Shown: positions 9,478 to 18,408, numbered from the stretch's first letter. The stretch: DNA of 64,000 nt from Mycobacterium montefiorense (GCF_003112775.1 NZ_BFCH01000002.1:442250-506249), one strand, 5' to 3'. Program-made: numbers and translations. Notes: generated from the sequence alone by a model not told the origin.

Positions 9478-9938
9478 CCGCTTTCGAGCGGACGCAGCGC
9501 GGGCAGGTTCACCACGATCGCCTCCTGGCTGCTGCGCGCGATCACCACCTCCGCAATCATGTTCGGATCGGGGTTTTCCTCCCGGTGCGGTACATACGGC
9601 GGGATGAAGACGTAATCACCGGGCGCGGCCGTGATGCGCACCTCGTCGACGCCGTCGTGAAACACGAACTCCGGGTGGCCGCTTCGCACGTAGATCGCGG
9701 TCTCCGATTCGCCGTGATGATGGTTGGACGAGACGGTCTGGGGTAATGCGTGTGTCTCGCCCATCCACAGCTTCTCGGCGCCGACCGACTTGCCGCTGAG
9801 CGCCGAGAACCGCCGCAGTCCTTCCGATTGTGCGGTGTCGGAGCTGATGTCCGACGCCTTGATGTGGTGCACCCGGCTGCGCGTTGCCTGCTGATCGGCG
9901 TCGGCGAAATCAGGGTGAAATCCATCTGTGGTTGCCAT
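9471..9938 (-). CDS. Cupin-domain protein
   Basis: 155 residues. The cupin metal motif is visible as SSNHHHGESETAIYVRSG (H-x-H ... E) followed by YVFIPPYVPHREENPD (second-motif His), so a metal-binding double-stranded beta-helix is predicted. No other domain is present. Small cupins of this type are often dioxygenases, isomerases or sensor proteins. It overlaps the convergent VOC gene by seven bases. Confidence 0.85.
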   Translation of the reverse strand: MATTDGFHPDFADADQQATRSRVHHIKASDISSDTAQSEGLRRFSALSGKSVGAEKLWMGETHALPQTVSSNHHHGESETAIYVRSGHPEFVFHDGVDEVRITAAPGDYVFIPPYVPHREENPDPNMIAEVVIARSSQEAIVVNLPALRPLESGQ

Positions 9939-9980
9939 GGTGCTGATTGTCCCGCTTTTCTCCCCGGGTATGCCGCTGCC

Positions 9981-11111
9981 TCAATTGTGTTCGAGCATCG
10001 CGGCGTATTTGCGCAGGTCGTCGTCCGGCACCTGGGTGAAACCTCCGTAGTCCTGGTAGAGCTCGATGCTGGTCGCGCCCATCTCGACGCCGTAGCCGAT
10101 CACGGCTGCCAGATCCGCTGGCGACGCCCCGCCCGTCTGGAACTCCACCTCGGCATTACTGCGCTTCATCGCCGCGTAGATCTTGCGGAGGTCGTTGTCC
10201 ACCTTCGCCGGGACGTCGAGGTCGTGATTGTCGAACACGCAGCGGTCGCCCGCGCGCTTTCGGCAGTCGGCCATCCATGCCAGCGTGAAATCCACATCGT
10301 GCACCGGCTTGCCGCTGTCGGTGGCCTTGAACGGATTCAGTGGTGTCTCGAAACGAGTCGTCTTCCACGGCGCGTAGTCGTCGACGATCCTGTTCAGGCA
10401 GGTCTTGTAGTTTGCGTCGGTCATTCCGGCCTTCCGAAGGGGACCCACCGCGGCCGGGCGCGTGTCGATGGAGAACGGCTCGGCGGTGAACATCATGCAC
10501 GAGGTGACCGCGACCTCATGGACCAACGGATCGCCGTCGTACTTGGCAGCCAGGAGCTCCTGCAGGTGCGCCCAGCGCAGGTGGTAGCGATCGTCCCACA
10601 CGTGACCCAGCGTGCGGTCCTTCGCGACACCCCGGAAGTTGGTGTGCACGACGGGGATCTTGCCGCCGCTGTCCTGCATCACCCAGTCGGGTGCCCAGAA
10701 ACCGCCCCATACCCGGATCTTCACGGCGAGCGGCGCATTCGGGTTGTCCTGGTTGTACTTTCGCACGTTGGCCAGGCCCTGATCGATCTCGTTGTTGTCG
10801 GCGAGACCGGACGTCGCGGTCGGCTCAAGCGAACGCCACGACGCCAGGATGACGATGCCCTGCACCAGGCCGTCCTTCTGCCGCACGGTGTCCAGCGAGT
10901 TCTCGGGCTCACCCAGCACGGGTGCGAACTTGTATGCGCCCATCGAAATCAGCCCGCGCAACGGCTCTTTCACCGCCTCGGTGACCAGCCGTACCGAGAG
11001 TGGGTCATCGCTGGGCCAGACGGCCAGAACGAGCGCGCACAGGGCCACGACCGAGCGCGCCAACCTGCACCCGGCGGAGCTCCGCGCAACCGGGAGGGGA
11101 GTGCCCCGCAC
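9981..11111 (-). CDS. Secreted protein with glycoside-hydrolase-like (TIM-barrel) character
   Basis: 376 residues. Residues about 14-32 form a hydrophobic signal or anchor (CRLARSVVALCALVLAV). The rest has repeated strand-like blocks suggestive of a (beta/alpha)8 hydrolase: GLVQGIVILASWRSLEP, KIRVWGGFWAPDWV, VHEVAVTSCMMFTAEPF, MGATSIELYQDYGGF. The SxxxTAEP and SIELYQDY ends of strands could hold acidic catalytic residues. No CAZy family is assigned with confidence. It precedes the HAD operon on the same strand. Fold and role are inference. Confidence 0.55.
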   Translation of the reverse strand: MRGTPLPVARSSAGCRLARSVVALCALVLAVWPSDDPLSVRLVTEAVKEPLRGLISMGAYKFAPVLGEPENSLDTVRQKDGLVQGIVILASWRSLEPTATSGLADNNEIDQGLANVRKYNQDNPNAPLAVKIRVWGGFWAPDWVMQDSGGKIPVVHTNFRGVAKDRTLGHVWDDRYHLRWAHLQELLAAKYDGDPLVHEVAVTSCMMFTAEPFSIDTRPAAVGPLRKAGMTDANYKTCLNRIVDDYAPWKTTRFETPLNPFKATDSGKPVHDVDFTLAWMADCRKRAGDRCVFDNHDLDVPAKVDNDLRKIYAAMKRSNAEVEFQTGGASPADLAAVIGYGVEMGATSIELYQDYGGFTQVPDDDLRKYAAMLEHN

Positions 11112-11150
11112 GCGTCGAAGAGTAACCGAGTCGCCGGTGGTTTGCGTGGG

Positions 11151-11837
11151 TCAGCTCGCGGCGATCAGTTCCTCGGCGAGTTGGTGCAGATCGCCGACCA
11201 CCAGGGTCGGTTGCGGCAAGCCCTGCACCGGCAGTGGCGGATTGCCCGGCCGCGTGATGAGAGCGGTACTGAAGCCGACATTTTGGGCGCCGAGGAGATC
11301 CCACACATGGGCGGCAACCATCATGCAATCGGTGGGCACCACACCGAGCGCTTCGCACGCATGCTGATAGACCGTTGGCGACGGCTTGAACGCGCGACAC
11401 GATTCCACGCTGAGCTGCTGGTCGAACAGGTCCGCGAGCCCGGCGTTATCCAGCGGCGTCGGGACGCCGGAACGGTGTGGTGAGTTCGTCAGGGTGACCA
11501 GACGAAAACCGTTGTCGCGCAGCGATGTGAGTGCCTCCAGTGCATCCGGATGCGCCGGCATGGTGCGCATCTGTTCTTGTAGCCGGCCAACGTCGGCATC
11601 GGTGACCTCTACCCGATATACATCGGCCAGCATGTGTAATACACCTTGGCCGAGCGTGAAGAAATCCACATAGCGGTCGGCCAGGGTCACCGCCATCGAG
11701 TACAGAACGAGCTGAGCGAACCATTCGTGCAGCACCTCCGCCTGGCCGAACAGTTCCGCGAAAAGTGGTGCTATCGACTCGATATCGATCAGCGTCTCGT
11801 TTACGTCGAAAACAAGTACGGACGGTGTCGTCGGCAT
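11151..11837 (-). CDS. Haloacid dehalogenase-like hydrolase (HAD, type II dehalogenase group)
   Basis: 228 residues. ATG 11837 is chosen because the protein then begins MPTTPSVLVFDVNETLID, placing nucleophile Asp11 in the HAD motif I; a longer in-frame extension upstream is antisense-like. Motif II is TLTNSPH, motif III the Lys in RAFKPSP, and a motif IV-like segment is MMVAAHVWDLLGA, as in L-2-haloacid dehalogenases. The start lies two bases from the TMEM175 gene stop, so the genes are co-transcribed. The substrate is uncertain. Confidence 0.9.
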   Translation of the reverse strand: MPTTPSVLVFDVNETLIDIESIAPLFAELFGQAEVLHEWFAQLVLYSMAVTLADRYVDFFTLGQGVLHMLADVYRVEVTDADVGRLQEQMRTMPAHPDALEALTSLRDNGFRLVTLTNSPHRSGVPTPLDNAGLADLFDQQLSVESCRAFKPSPTVYQHACEALGVVPTDCMMVAAHVWDLLGAQNVGFSTALITRPGNPPLPVQGLPQPTLVVGDLHQLAEELIAAS

Positions 11838-11839
11838 GC

Positions 11840-12433
11840 CTACTCCTGCGCCTTCTTCGGGTTCGGAAGATCCGGTCGCAAATATCCGATCAGGCACGCG
11901 CAGATCAACACCATCGCGATGACCGGCCAGCTGAGTGCGATGAGCGCCGCCGTGACGAAGACGAAGATCGTGATGAACGATCTCATCCGCAACAGCCTGC
12001 GCAGACGATGTGAAACATCTTCGTGCGCGGGACGATCGACGATTTCGGTGCACAGCAAGATGTAGGTGATGTTGACCAGGACGAAGACGGACGCGTATAG
12101 CGCCACTGGTGCGTCGGCCAGCCTGCTGTCGGCGATCCACTCGGTGGTGAACGGAATCAGCGAGACCGAGAAGAGGTGGGCGAAATTCGACCACACCAAC
12201 CGTGGCGTCGCCGTCTGCGCATAGCCGAACAAGTGGTGGTGGTTGACCCAGACGATCGCGATGAACAGATAGCTGACCACATAGCTGAGCCCCGTGGGCC
12301 ACAGCGGCAGCAGGGCGCTGAAGGTGTGGGCGCTGGGCGGCTTGAGCTCCAATACCAAGACGGTGATGATGACCGCAAAGACGGCGTCGGAGAACGCCTG
12401 TACGCGCTCCGCGCCGGCCTTAGGCTCAGCCAT
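11840..12433 (-). CDS. TMEM175-family potassium channel subunit
   Basis: 197 residues with about six hydrophobic segments. The first helix contains R-x-x-x-F-S-D (R10, F14-S15-D16: RVQAFSDAVFAVIITVL), the signature of bacterial TMEM175 (DUF1211) channels, which assemble as tetramers and leak K+. The gene lies inside a tight operon: its start overlaps the DUF427 stop (TAATG) and its stop is two bases from the HAD start. Confidence 0.9.
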   Translation of the reverse strand: MAEPKAGAERVQAFSDAVFAVIITVLVLELKPPSAHTFSALLPLWPTGLSYVVSYLFIAIVWVNHHHLFGYAQTATPRLVWSNFAHLFSVSLIPFTTEWIADSRLADAPVALYASVFVLVNITYILLCTEIVDRPAHEDVSHRLRRLLRMRSFITIFVFVTAALIALSWPVIAMVLICACLIGYLRPDLPNPKKAQE

Positions 12434-13311
12434 TAGATGTTTCCCGGCGGTGTTTTCCCTAGCACCTCATCTGTGTCGAGTCCGCGGTCAACGCCGTGCG
12501 CAATGACGGTCTGACCGGGCTCGAGGTGCAGCTGCTTGCCGTCCAGGTAGACGTCGATCTTGTCGGGTTCGAACGACACCAGGTTGCTGACTCGATCCAC
12601 TTCGGTCCACGCGTTGACGTAGGACCACGCCGCGTGTTTACTGTCGCCGACGTCGTAGTACGAGGCGATGCCCTTATAGGGGCAGAAAGTTTGCCCCTCA
12701 GCGAGTTTGAGCGCTGATTCGTCGATATTCTCACGCGGCACATACCAGCGCGGCGCGAAGCCGGATTCGTACAGAGCCAATGGATGCTGGGTGTCCGCGA
12801 TCACGCGGTCGCCGTCGTGAACCACGAGATGCCTCGAGGTAGACCGGATATCGACGCGGTGATACGCGTCGGCCGCGTGCCCGACAATGCGCTCGTCTTC
12901 TTCGTAGAAAGCCTCCATGGCGCGCCAGGCAAACGCCACCCGTGTGCCCAACACCGCGGCATGTGAGGGCAGTCCGGTGTGCTGCCACGCCGCGTGGTTC
13001 GCCTGCTGTTTCAAGACGCGGGCGGTAAACCATTGGGTGTCACCGAGATCCTTGTGTGTGGTGACGCGATCCTCGGCGACCAGGATGCCGTCTTCGATGT
13101 CATGCTGGGGGAAATAGGCGACCGGATAACGCCTCGGCTCGTGCAACAACACCACGTCTTCGCTGTCGGCTATCCACCGGTCCGCGAACCGGACCCGCAT
13201 CCGACGGCGCAACGGCTCCGCGTACAGCAGGCGAGGTGGCAACGGCTGTTCGGTGAGGAAGTGTCCCACCGATCCGGTCGCCAGCGGACCTTGCTGCCAT
13301 GCCAATCCCAT
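12433..13311 (-). CDS. Tandem DUF427-domain protein
   Basis: 292 residues holding two DUF427 repeats. The second has the characteristic TFCPYKGIASYYDV...AAWSYVNA pattern and the first the related YFPQHDI segment. DUF427 proteins are common in actinobacteria and lack a settled function. It is the first gene of the DUF427-TMEM175-HAD operon, coupled to the channel gene by a one-base overlap. Confidence 0.88.
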   Translation of the reverse strand: MGLAWQQGPLATGSVGHFLTEQPLPPRLLYAEPLRRRMRVRFADRWIADSEDVVLLHEPRRYPVAYFPQHDIEDGILVAEDRVTTHKDLGDTQWFTARVLKQQANHAAWQHTGLPSHAAVLGTRVAFAWRAMEAFYEEDERIVGHAADAYHRVDIRSTSRHLVVHDGDRVIADTQHPLALYESGFAPRWYVPRENIDESALKLAEGQTFCPYKGIASYYDVGDSKHAAWSYVNAWTEVDRVSNLVSFEPDKIDVYLDGKQLHLEPGQTVIAHGVDRGLDTDEVLGKTPPGNI

Positions 13312-13343
13312 TGCCGTATCCTATCTTTCGGCGCCCACGCGGG

Positions 13344-14387
13344 TCAGTCCATGACCACGACGACTTTGCCGCCGGCTTCTCCTGACTCGGCAACCCGGTG
13401 AGCTTCGCGAATCTGGTCGAACGAGAAGACGCGCGCCGGCTTCGCGTCGAGCTTGCCGTCGGCGATCTGCTGGGCGATTTCGCCCAGCGGTATGCCAGAT
13501 ACCTCGAAACCCGGATTCCCGAAGACTGGACTGGCGAAGAAGCTGAAGCTCACACCGCTGGCCATCCGCGCCAACGGGTTGAAGTCAGCGATGGGCGCGA
13601 GACCGCCCAGCCATCCGGCCAGGCAGGCAGTGCCACCGACGCGCAGCATGTCCAGCGAATCGAGGATAGTGCTGTTGCCGACGAGATCGAGGACCGCATC
13701 GATCTGCTTGGCCTCCGCAATATGGGCGGCCAGGTTCGGCCGCTCCACCTCGACGCGAGCGGCGCCGAGTTTCTCCAGCATCCGAAAATGCCCCTCGCTG
13801 CGCGCGGTCGCAATGACGTGGGCTCCCGTGATGACTGCCATCTTGAGTGCGGCCTGGCCAAGCGCCGACGTCGCGCCACGAATCACCAGCGTCTGTCCGG
13901 CCGTCAGCTTGAGATTGCGGAACAGGCAGGTCCAGGACGTCGCATACGTTTCCGGCAGCGCCGCCAGCTGTGACCAGGGGAGATCGGATTCGATCAGGGT
14001 GACATTCGCCGCGCGGACCCGGGTGTATTCGGCATAGCTGCCGTTGATGGTTCGCCCCAGACCACCCATCAGGGCGGCGACCTTGGCCCCGGCCTGGAAC
14101 TCTCCGCCCGGGCACGAGTCGACGATGCCGACGCATTCGATGCCGCTGACTTCGGCGGCTTCGGCCCACTCGCCTTTACGCATGTGTATTTCGGCGTGAT
14201 TGATGCCGAAGGCCTTGACCTGAATCACCACTTCGCCGTCTTTGGGCAGTGGCTTGGGGATCTCGGTGTACACCAGGCGATCGAGGTCGCCGAACCCCGA
14301 CAGGATGATCGCCCGCATCGTTTCCCCGCCGGATTCCTCGCGTACCACGGCGGGCGCAGTCGGCAGCGTGTTGCTGGCGGTCACCAT
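13344..14387 (-). CDS. MDR-family zinc-independent quinone oxidoreductase / alcohol dehydrogenase
   Basis: 347 residues. ATG 14387 is used because GGAGG lies six bases upstream. The N-terminal GroES-like domain (MRAIILSGFGDLDRLVYTEIPKP) and the NADPH Rossmann stretch (GQTLVIRGATSALGQAALKMA, A-x-x-x-x-G-x-x-A variant) identify an MDR quinone oxidoreductase; the structural zinc Cys cluster is absent. Its promoter carries two copies of TGGG-N8-CCCA, linking it to the TetR regulon of this region. Confidence 0.9.
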   Translation of the reverse strand: MVTASNTLPTAPAVVREESGGETMRAIILSGFGDLDRLVYTEIPKPLPKDGEVVIQVKAFGINHAEIHMRKGEWAEAAEVSGIECVGIVDSCPGGEFQAGAKVAALMGGLGRTINGSYAEYTRVRAANVTLIESDLPWSQLAALPETYATSWTCLFRNLKLTAGQTLVIRGATSALGQAALKMAVITGAHVIATARSEGHFRMLEKLGAARVEVERPNLAAHIAEAKQIDAVLDLVGNSTILDSLDMLRVGGTACLAGWLGGLAPIADFNPLARMASGVSFSFFASPVFGNPGFEVSGIPLGEIAQQIADGKLDAKPARVFSFDQIREAHRVAESGEAGGKVVVVMD

Positions 14388-14456
14388 CGAAATTTCCTCC
14401 CAAGAGGTTTCGCGGACAAGCCGCATCTTGCATTATGCCCCGGTGTCCACATCGAC

Positions 14457-14480
14457 ATAATGGGCTGTATAACCCATTAT
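14457..14480. promoter_or_regulatory. Operator-like inverted repeat, site A (TGGG-N8-CCCA)
   Basis: ATAATGGG at 14457-14464 and CCCATTAT at 14473-14480 are perfect eight-base arms around an eight-base spacer. It sits about 70 bases upstream of the oxidoreductase start and shares the TGGG-N8-CCCA frame with four other promoter sites nearby. Confidence 0.7.
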
Positions 14481-14482
14481 TA

Positions 14483-14498
14483 TGGGCGGATAGACCCA
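14483..14498. promoter_or_regulatory. Operator-like inverted repeat, site B (TGGG-N8-CCCA)
   Basis: TGGG (14483-14486), eight-base spacer, CCCA (14495-14498). Placed two bases after site A, so two dimers could bind side by side. Confidence 0.6.
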
Positions 14499-14860
14499 AA
14501 ATGTCCAGGCCGTTGCCGGCCCGGGTCAAGTCGTGTCGCTCGCAACGGCGGCAGCCACTGCCACGGGTCCCCGCCGCTTGATTCGGCGATATGAAGATCC
14601 TCGCGGGTTTGAGTAAGTAGTGCGAATGCCAGCTGCCCAGGCAGCCGCGCAACTGACATTCGCGATTTCTGGCCGTCGACACCAAGGATTTCATGTCGTC
14701 GAATCACCCGGTGGTTCCCGAGATGAGTAGCCTGGCAACAAGATTAGAGGATCGCGGCGATGCCAAATGCACCCCGCCGGGTAGCGGCGCGGGTTAGAAA
14801 ACGCTTTGGTAACAACAGTTTTCTCCGTGAATCCATACTCAGCGACGAAAGGCCATCATT

Positions 14861-16006
14861 TTGACCGGATTTCGGGTTGGCGTAATGGACACGGCTCTGG
14901 CTGCACGGCCGGCGGTCGACGTACTGATGCGATCCAACTACTTGGCAGCCGCGGCTGCTCGTGTCGACTCATTTTGGGGCCCCGACCACATCAACGGTCT
15001 ACTGCCGCGGTCATTGTGGAAGCCAGAATTCTGTGGAGCCGCGAAGCTGATTCCGCGAAGCGACGCGCACTTAGAGGCATGGACGACGCTTGGTTACTTG
15101 GCCGCTCGTAACCGGCTCGGTCAACTCCGCCTCGGCGTCGCGGTCACCGATGCGGGCCGGCGCAACCCAGCGGTTACGGCCCAGGCCGTGACCACTTTGC
15201 ACCTGCTCACGAAGGGACGAGCCATTCTTGGTATCGGCACGGGTGAGCGCGAAGGCAATGAGCCCTATGGGGTGGACTGGTCGAAGCCCGTCGCCAGGTT
15301 TGAGGAGGCACTGGCCACCATCCGGGCGCTGTGGAACTCCGGTGGTGAACTCGTCAATCGCGAGTCGCCCTACTTTCCATTGCGGAACGCGGTGTTCGAT
15401 CTGCCGCCCTATGCTGCGAAATGGCCTGAAATATGGGTGGCCGCGCATGGTCCTCGCATGCTGCGGCTTACCGGTCGTTTTGCCGACGCGTGGTTTCCCT
15501 ACTCGCCGCATGTCTCGCGCCGGTACGCCCAGCATCTCGACATCGTCCGCACTGCGGCCTCTGATTATGGGCGGGATCCGATGGCCGTGCTTCCGGCCAT
15601 GTTGGCAATGGTCATCACGGGGCGTAACCGCGATGATGTGAACGAAGTGATGGAGTCCGAGTTGGTCAAAGCCTGGACTTTGACGGCCTCGGGGGAACTG
15701 TTCGCCGACTGCGGCGCCATACATCCTCTGGGAGAGGACTTTTCCGGTCTGCAGGATATTCAGCCGTACATCATGGACGAGGAGTCTGCTCGGTCTTACA
15801 CGTCCGCAGTCCCGGTCTCGGTGGTGCGACAAGCGCATCTGTGCGGAACGCCTTCCGAAGTCGTCGAGCAGGCGGCGCAGTGGCGCGCTCAGGGCCTGCG
15901 CTATCTTGTGGTGGCAAATATCAGCGTGCTGCAGCCGAGTCTTCGCAAAGGCCTTGCTACGACGCTTGCTTTCAACAAGGTCGTGCATGGCCTGAAGAGA
16001 CTTTGA
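14861..16006 (+). CDS. LLM-class F420-dependent oxidoreductase (phthiodiolone ketoreductase-like)
   Basis: 381 residues with the luciferase-like TIM-barrel pattern: RLGVAVTDAGRRNPAVTAQAVTTLHLLTKGRAILGIGTGER is the conserved F420-binding core, followed by PYGVDWSKPVARFEEAL. The N-terminus (VDSFWGPDHINGLLPRSLW) resembles phthiodiolone/phenolphthiodiolone ketoreductases of mycobacteria, but no phthiocerol genes are near, so a different carbonyl substrate is possible. TTG 14861 is the start, with an AAGG purine patch upstream. It converges on the TetR pair. Confidence 0.85.
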   Translation: MTGFRVGVMDTALAARPAVDVLMRSNYLAAAAARVDSFWGPDHINGLLPRSLWKPEFCGAAKLIPRSDAHLEAWTTLGYLAARNRLGQLRLGVAVTDAGRRNPAVTAQAVTTLHLLTKGRAILGIGTGEREGNEPYGVDWSKPVARFEEALATIRALWNSGGELVNRESPYFPLRNAVFDLPPYAAKWPEIWVAAHGPRMLRLTGRFADAWFPYSPHVSRRYAQHLDIVRTAASDYGRDPMAVLPAMLAMVITGRNRDDVNEVMESELVKAWTLTASGELFADCGAIHPLGEDFSGLQDIQPYIMDEESARSYTSAVPVSVVRQAHLCGTPSEVVEQAAQWRAQGLRYLVVANISVLQPSLRKGLATTLAFNKVVHGLKRL

Positions 16007-16038
16007 CGCCACTGCTCTAAGCGGGGCGTGCCGCGGCG

Positions 16039-16710
16039 TCATCGAGGCGATCGTTGCGCAGACGGCCTGGCGCCCCTTTTACCGGTCCCGGGATCGACCG
16101 CGAACGAACGCACGTAGTCGACCGCGGCGTTGACGGCGACCCGTAAGGGCTCGGCGTCACCCGTGGCGTGCGTGATCATCGCACCACCCTGATGCGCGAT
16201 GACCAGCGAGGCCGCCAAGTGCCGCGGGTCGGCGTCGGGGCGCAGACCGCCGCGCTGGCGCATCGCGATAAGGCCGGTGTGGAACAGCTCCAGCCATTGG
16301 TCGTAGCCGCGCGCGAGGTCGTCGCGAACTTCGTTGTCGGCTTCGATCAGTTCGCCCGCCAGTGAGCCGTAGACGCAGCCGCCCAGCCGATACACGGTGT
16401 CGATGTCGTCGACGCAAGCGTCGGCCCAGGCTTGCAGCGCCTCGATGCTGTCGAGCGCAGCGAGCCGCGGTTGGCTGTGAAACTCGATGACGTCGTCGCG
16501 GCGCGCGGCGATGACCTCGCGAGTCAGGTCGCGTTTGTCGCGGAAGTAGTGCGAGATCTGCGATCCGCCCACCCCGGCGCTAGCACGAACCTCGTCGATG
16601 CTGGTGTTGGCCACGCCACGCTCGAACATCAGCCGGGCCGCGACATCGATGATGCGAGTGCGCGTCGCCTGTCCTTTGCGGGTGAAGCGCGGCTTGCCGT
16701 CTTCAGTCAT
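16039..16710 (-). CDS. TetR-family transcriptional regulator (first of a tandem pair)
   Basis: 223 residues. The N-terminal helix-turn-helix reads ATRTRIIDVAARLMFERGVANTSIDEVRASAGVGGSQISHYFRDKRDLTREVI, a standard TetR DNA-binding domain, followed by a ligand-binding helical domain. It overlaps the upstream TetR gene by four bases (ATGA), and the two proteins are paralogues with similar recognition helices (GGSQISHYF versus SGSQLAHYF). Overlap and similarity suggest joint action, possibly as a heterodimer. Confidence 0.92.
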   Translation of the reverse strand: MTEDGKPRFTRKGQATRTRIIDVAARLMFERGVANTSIDEVRASAGVGGSQISHYFRDKRDLTREVIAARRDDVIEFHSQPRLAALDSIEALQAWADACVDDIDTVYRLGGCVYGSLAGELIEADNEVRDDLARGYDQWLELFHTGLIAMRQRGGLRPDADPRHLAASLVIAHQGGAMITHATGDAEPLRVAVNAAVDYVRSFAVDPGTGKRGARPSAQRSPR

Positions 16711-17408
16711 GTTGCCGCCCTTGGCTTCGCGCGCCTACCCCGAGAACGCCGTGGCGGCCGTGGCGTGCGTTCATCGGGATCGGCGGCAAACATTCGCAGG
16801 TAGTTGACCGCAAACCGGGTGGCGTCGGCGTGCGGCCATTCCGCCCGATAGGTGAACGCCAACGTGGCGCCGCCTTGATGAGCGCTGATGATCGCCAGCG
16901 CCAGCCGTCGTGGATCGGTGCTCGCCGTCACGACTTTGTTGTCCTTCATCCGCCCGATGGCCGCCTCGAGCAAGTCCACCCACTGCCAGTAGCCGGCCGC
17001 CAGGGTGGTGCGGGTAGCGTCGTCGGACTTGGCCAACTGCGCGGTCAGCGCGTGGTAAGTGGGTGTGCCACCGGAGGTTCCGATGCGCCGGAGGTAGCGC
17101 ATGTTGAGGTCGATCCATCGCTCGAAGTCGTCGAACGAGTCCAGCTCCCGTAGCTGGGGCTGGCGGTGGAAGTCCAGAACGACCCCGATCTGACTCCTGA
17201 TCACTGCGCGAATCAGGGCGCCCTTGTCGGCGAAATAATGGGCGAGCTGAGAGCCGCTGACCGACGCGGCCTTACGCACGTTCTCCATATTCGAGGCCGA
17301 TAGGCCTTCGGCGACGATCAGTTGGGCGGCGGCCTGCACAATCCTGTCGCGGGTGGCACGCCCCTTGGCGGTCAACCGTTGTTCGTCGCGAACATCGGGA
17401 TGGGCCAT
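16707..17408 (-). CDS. TetR-family transcriptional regulator (second of a tandem pair)
   Basis: 233 residues. The HTH region ATRDRIVQAAAQLIVAEGLSASNMENVRKAASVSGSQLAHYFADKGALIRAVI is typical of TetR. The C-terminal domain (QLAKSDDATRTTLAAGYWQWVDLLEAAIGRMKDN) aligns by eye with that of the downstream paralogue, so a gene duplication is likely. An operator-like TGGG-N8-CCCA site lies 34 bases upstream (17442-17457), suggesting autoregulation. Confidence 0.92.
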   Translation of the reverse strand: MAHPDVRDEQRLTAKGRATRDRIVQAAAQLIVAEGLSASNMENVRKAASVSGSQLAHYFADKGALIRAVIRSQIGVVLDFHRQPQLRELDSFDDFERWIDLNMRYLRRIGTSGGTPTYHALTAQLAKSDDATRTTLAAGYWQWVDLLEAAIGRMKDNKVVTASTDPRRLALAIISAHQGGATLAFTYRAEWPHADATRFAVNYLRMFAADPDERTPRPPRRSRGRRAKPRAAT

Positions 17409-17441
17409 CGCGTCAGGCTAACCCGCGAGCACCGCCGATTA

Positions 17442-17457
17442 TGGGATCTATGGCCCA
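17442..17457. promoter_or_regulatory. Operator-like inverted repeat, site C (TGGG-N8-CCCA)
   Basis: TGGG at 17442-17445 and CCCA at 17454-17457 with eight bases between. It lies directly upstream of the tandem TetR genes and is a likely autoregulatory site. Confidence 0.6.
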
Positions 17458-17484
17458 TTGCTGGCTGCGCCGCCCGGGCCCCGG

Positions 17485-18354
17485 TCAGGCGGGCACGCGG
17501 TCCTTGAGGAAGTTGCGGATCAGCTCGGTGACCTCATCGAGTGCGGACTCCAACAGGAAATGTCCGCCGTCGAGCAGATGGATCTGCGCATCGGGCAGGT
17601 CGGCGGCGAAGGCCTCGGCACCGGCGGGCCCGAAGATCTCGTCACCGCGTCCCCATACCGCGAGCAGCGGGACCCTGCTGGCGCGAAAGTACTCGTGCAC
17701 TTGGGGGTACATCGGCGCGTTGGTGGCGTAGTCGCGGAATAGCTTCAGTTGGACCAGGTCATTACCGGGCCGGGACAGCAACGCGTAGTCGTGATGCCAG
17801 CAGTCGGGGTCGACCAACGTCTCGTCGGGTACGCCGGTGAGGTATTGCCAGCGGGTCGCGTCCAGGCCGAGAAATTGGCGCACCGGAGCCTCGGTCTCGG
17901 TGGTCGGCTCAGACTGGTAGGCCCGCACGACCTTCCAGAAATCCTCCACGAAGCCGGCGTCGTAGCCGTTGCCGTTCTGGCTGATGATCGCCGTAATGGC
18001 CGACGGGTCGCGCAGGGCCAACCGCCATCCGATCGGGGCGCCGTAATCCTGCACGTACATCGCGTACCGATCGACTCCCAGGCTGCGCAGCAGGCCCGCG
18101 GTCAGGTCGGTCAGCGCATCGAAGGTGTAGTCGAACTCCGTGACAGCCGGAGCATCGGAGAGTCCGAAGCCCAGGTGATCCGGCGCGATCACGTGATAGC
18201 GGTCGGCGAGCTCCGGAATGAGACGCCGGAACATGTGCGAGCTGGTCGGAAATCCGTGCAGCAACACCAACGTGGGGGCCGCCGCGTCGCCGGCTTCCCG
18301 GAAGAACAGCTGATGGCCGTCGACGGTGGCGTAACGATGATGGACAGCGGACAT
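17485..18354 (-). CDS. Alpha/beta hydrolase, haloalkane dehalogenase / epoxide hydrolase type
   Basis: 289 residues from ATG 18354, which has a GGAGGA site upstream; ATG 18441 would place operator site D inside the gene. HGFPTSSHMFR is the oxyanion-hole motif. The nucleophile elbow is VQDYGAPIGW, so the nucleophile is Asp, the pattern of haloalkane dehalogenases, fluoroacetate dehalogenases and epoxide hydrolases rather than Ser esterases. The catalytic His lies near DGGHFLLESA at the C-terminus. It is divergent from the SDR gene and shares the TGGG-N8-CCCA sites. Confidence 0.92.
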   Translation of the reverse strand: MSAVHHRYATVDGHQLFFREAGDAAAPTLVLLHGFPTSSHMFRRLIPELADRYHVIAPDHLGFGLSDAPAVTEFDYTFDALTDLTAGLLRSLGVDRYAMYVQDYGAPIGWRLALRDPSAITAIISQNGNGYDAGFVEDFWKVVRAYQSEPTTETEAPVRQFLGLDATRWQYLTGVPDETLVDPDCWHHDYALLSRPGNDLVQLKLFRDYATNAPMYPQVHEYFRASRVPLLAVWGRGDEIFGPAGAEAFAADLPDAQIHLLDGGHFLLESALDEVTELIRNFLKDRVPA

Positions 18355-18408
18355 GAGATTCCTCCTGCGCCAGGTGAGTCTGGTCGTCGGCCGACTCACT
18401 CGCACTTT

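Larger units (their letters stand above)
14388..14860. other. 473-base noncoding stretch with divergent promoters
   Basis: No supported gene lies between the oxidoreductase start and the LLM-family start. The notable content is a pair of operator-like sites at 14457-14480 and 14483-14498 in an AT-richer patch. The stretch 14500-14860 shows nothing else that I can support. Confidence 0.7.

Noticed and set aside
9750..11483. 577-codon plus-strand open frame
   Set aside because: Antisense to the cupin, TIM-barrel-like and HAD genes; Arg/Gly/His-rich shadow without family features.
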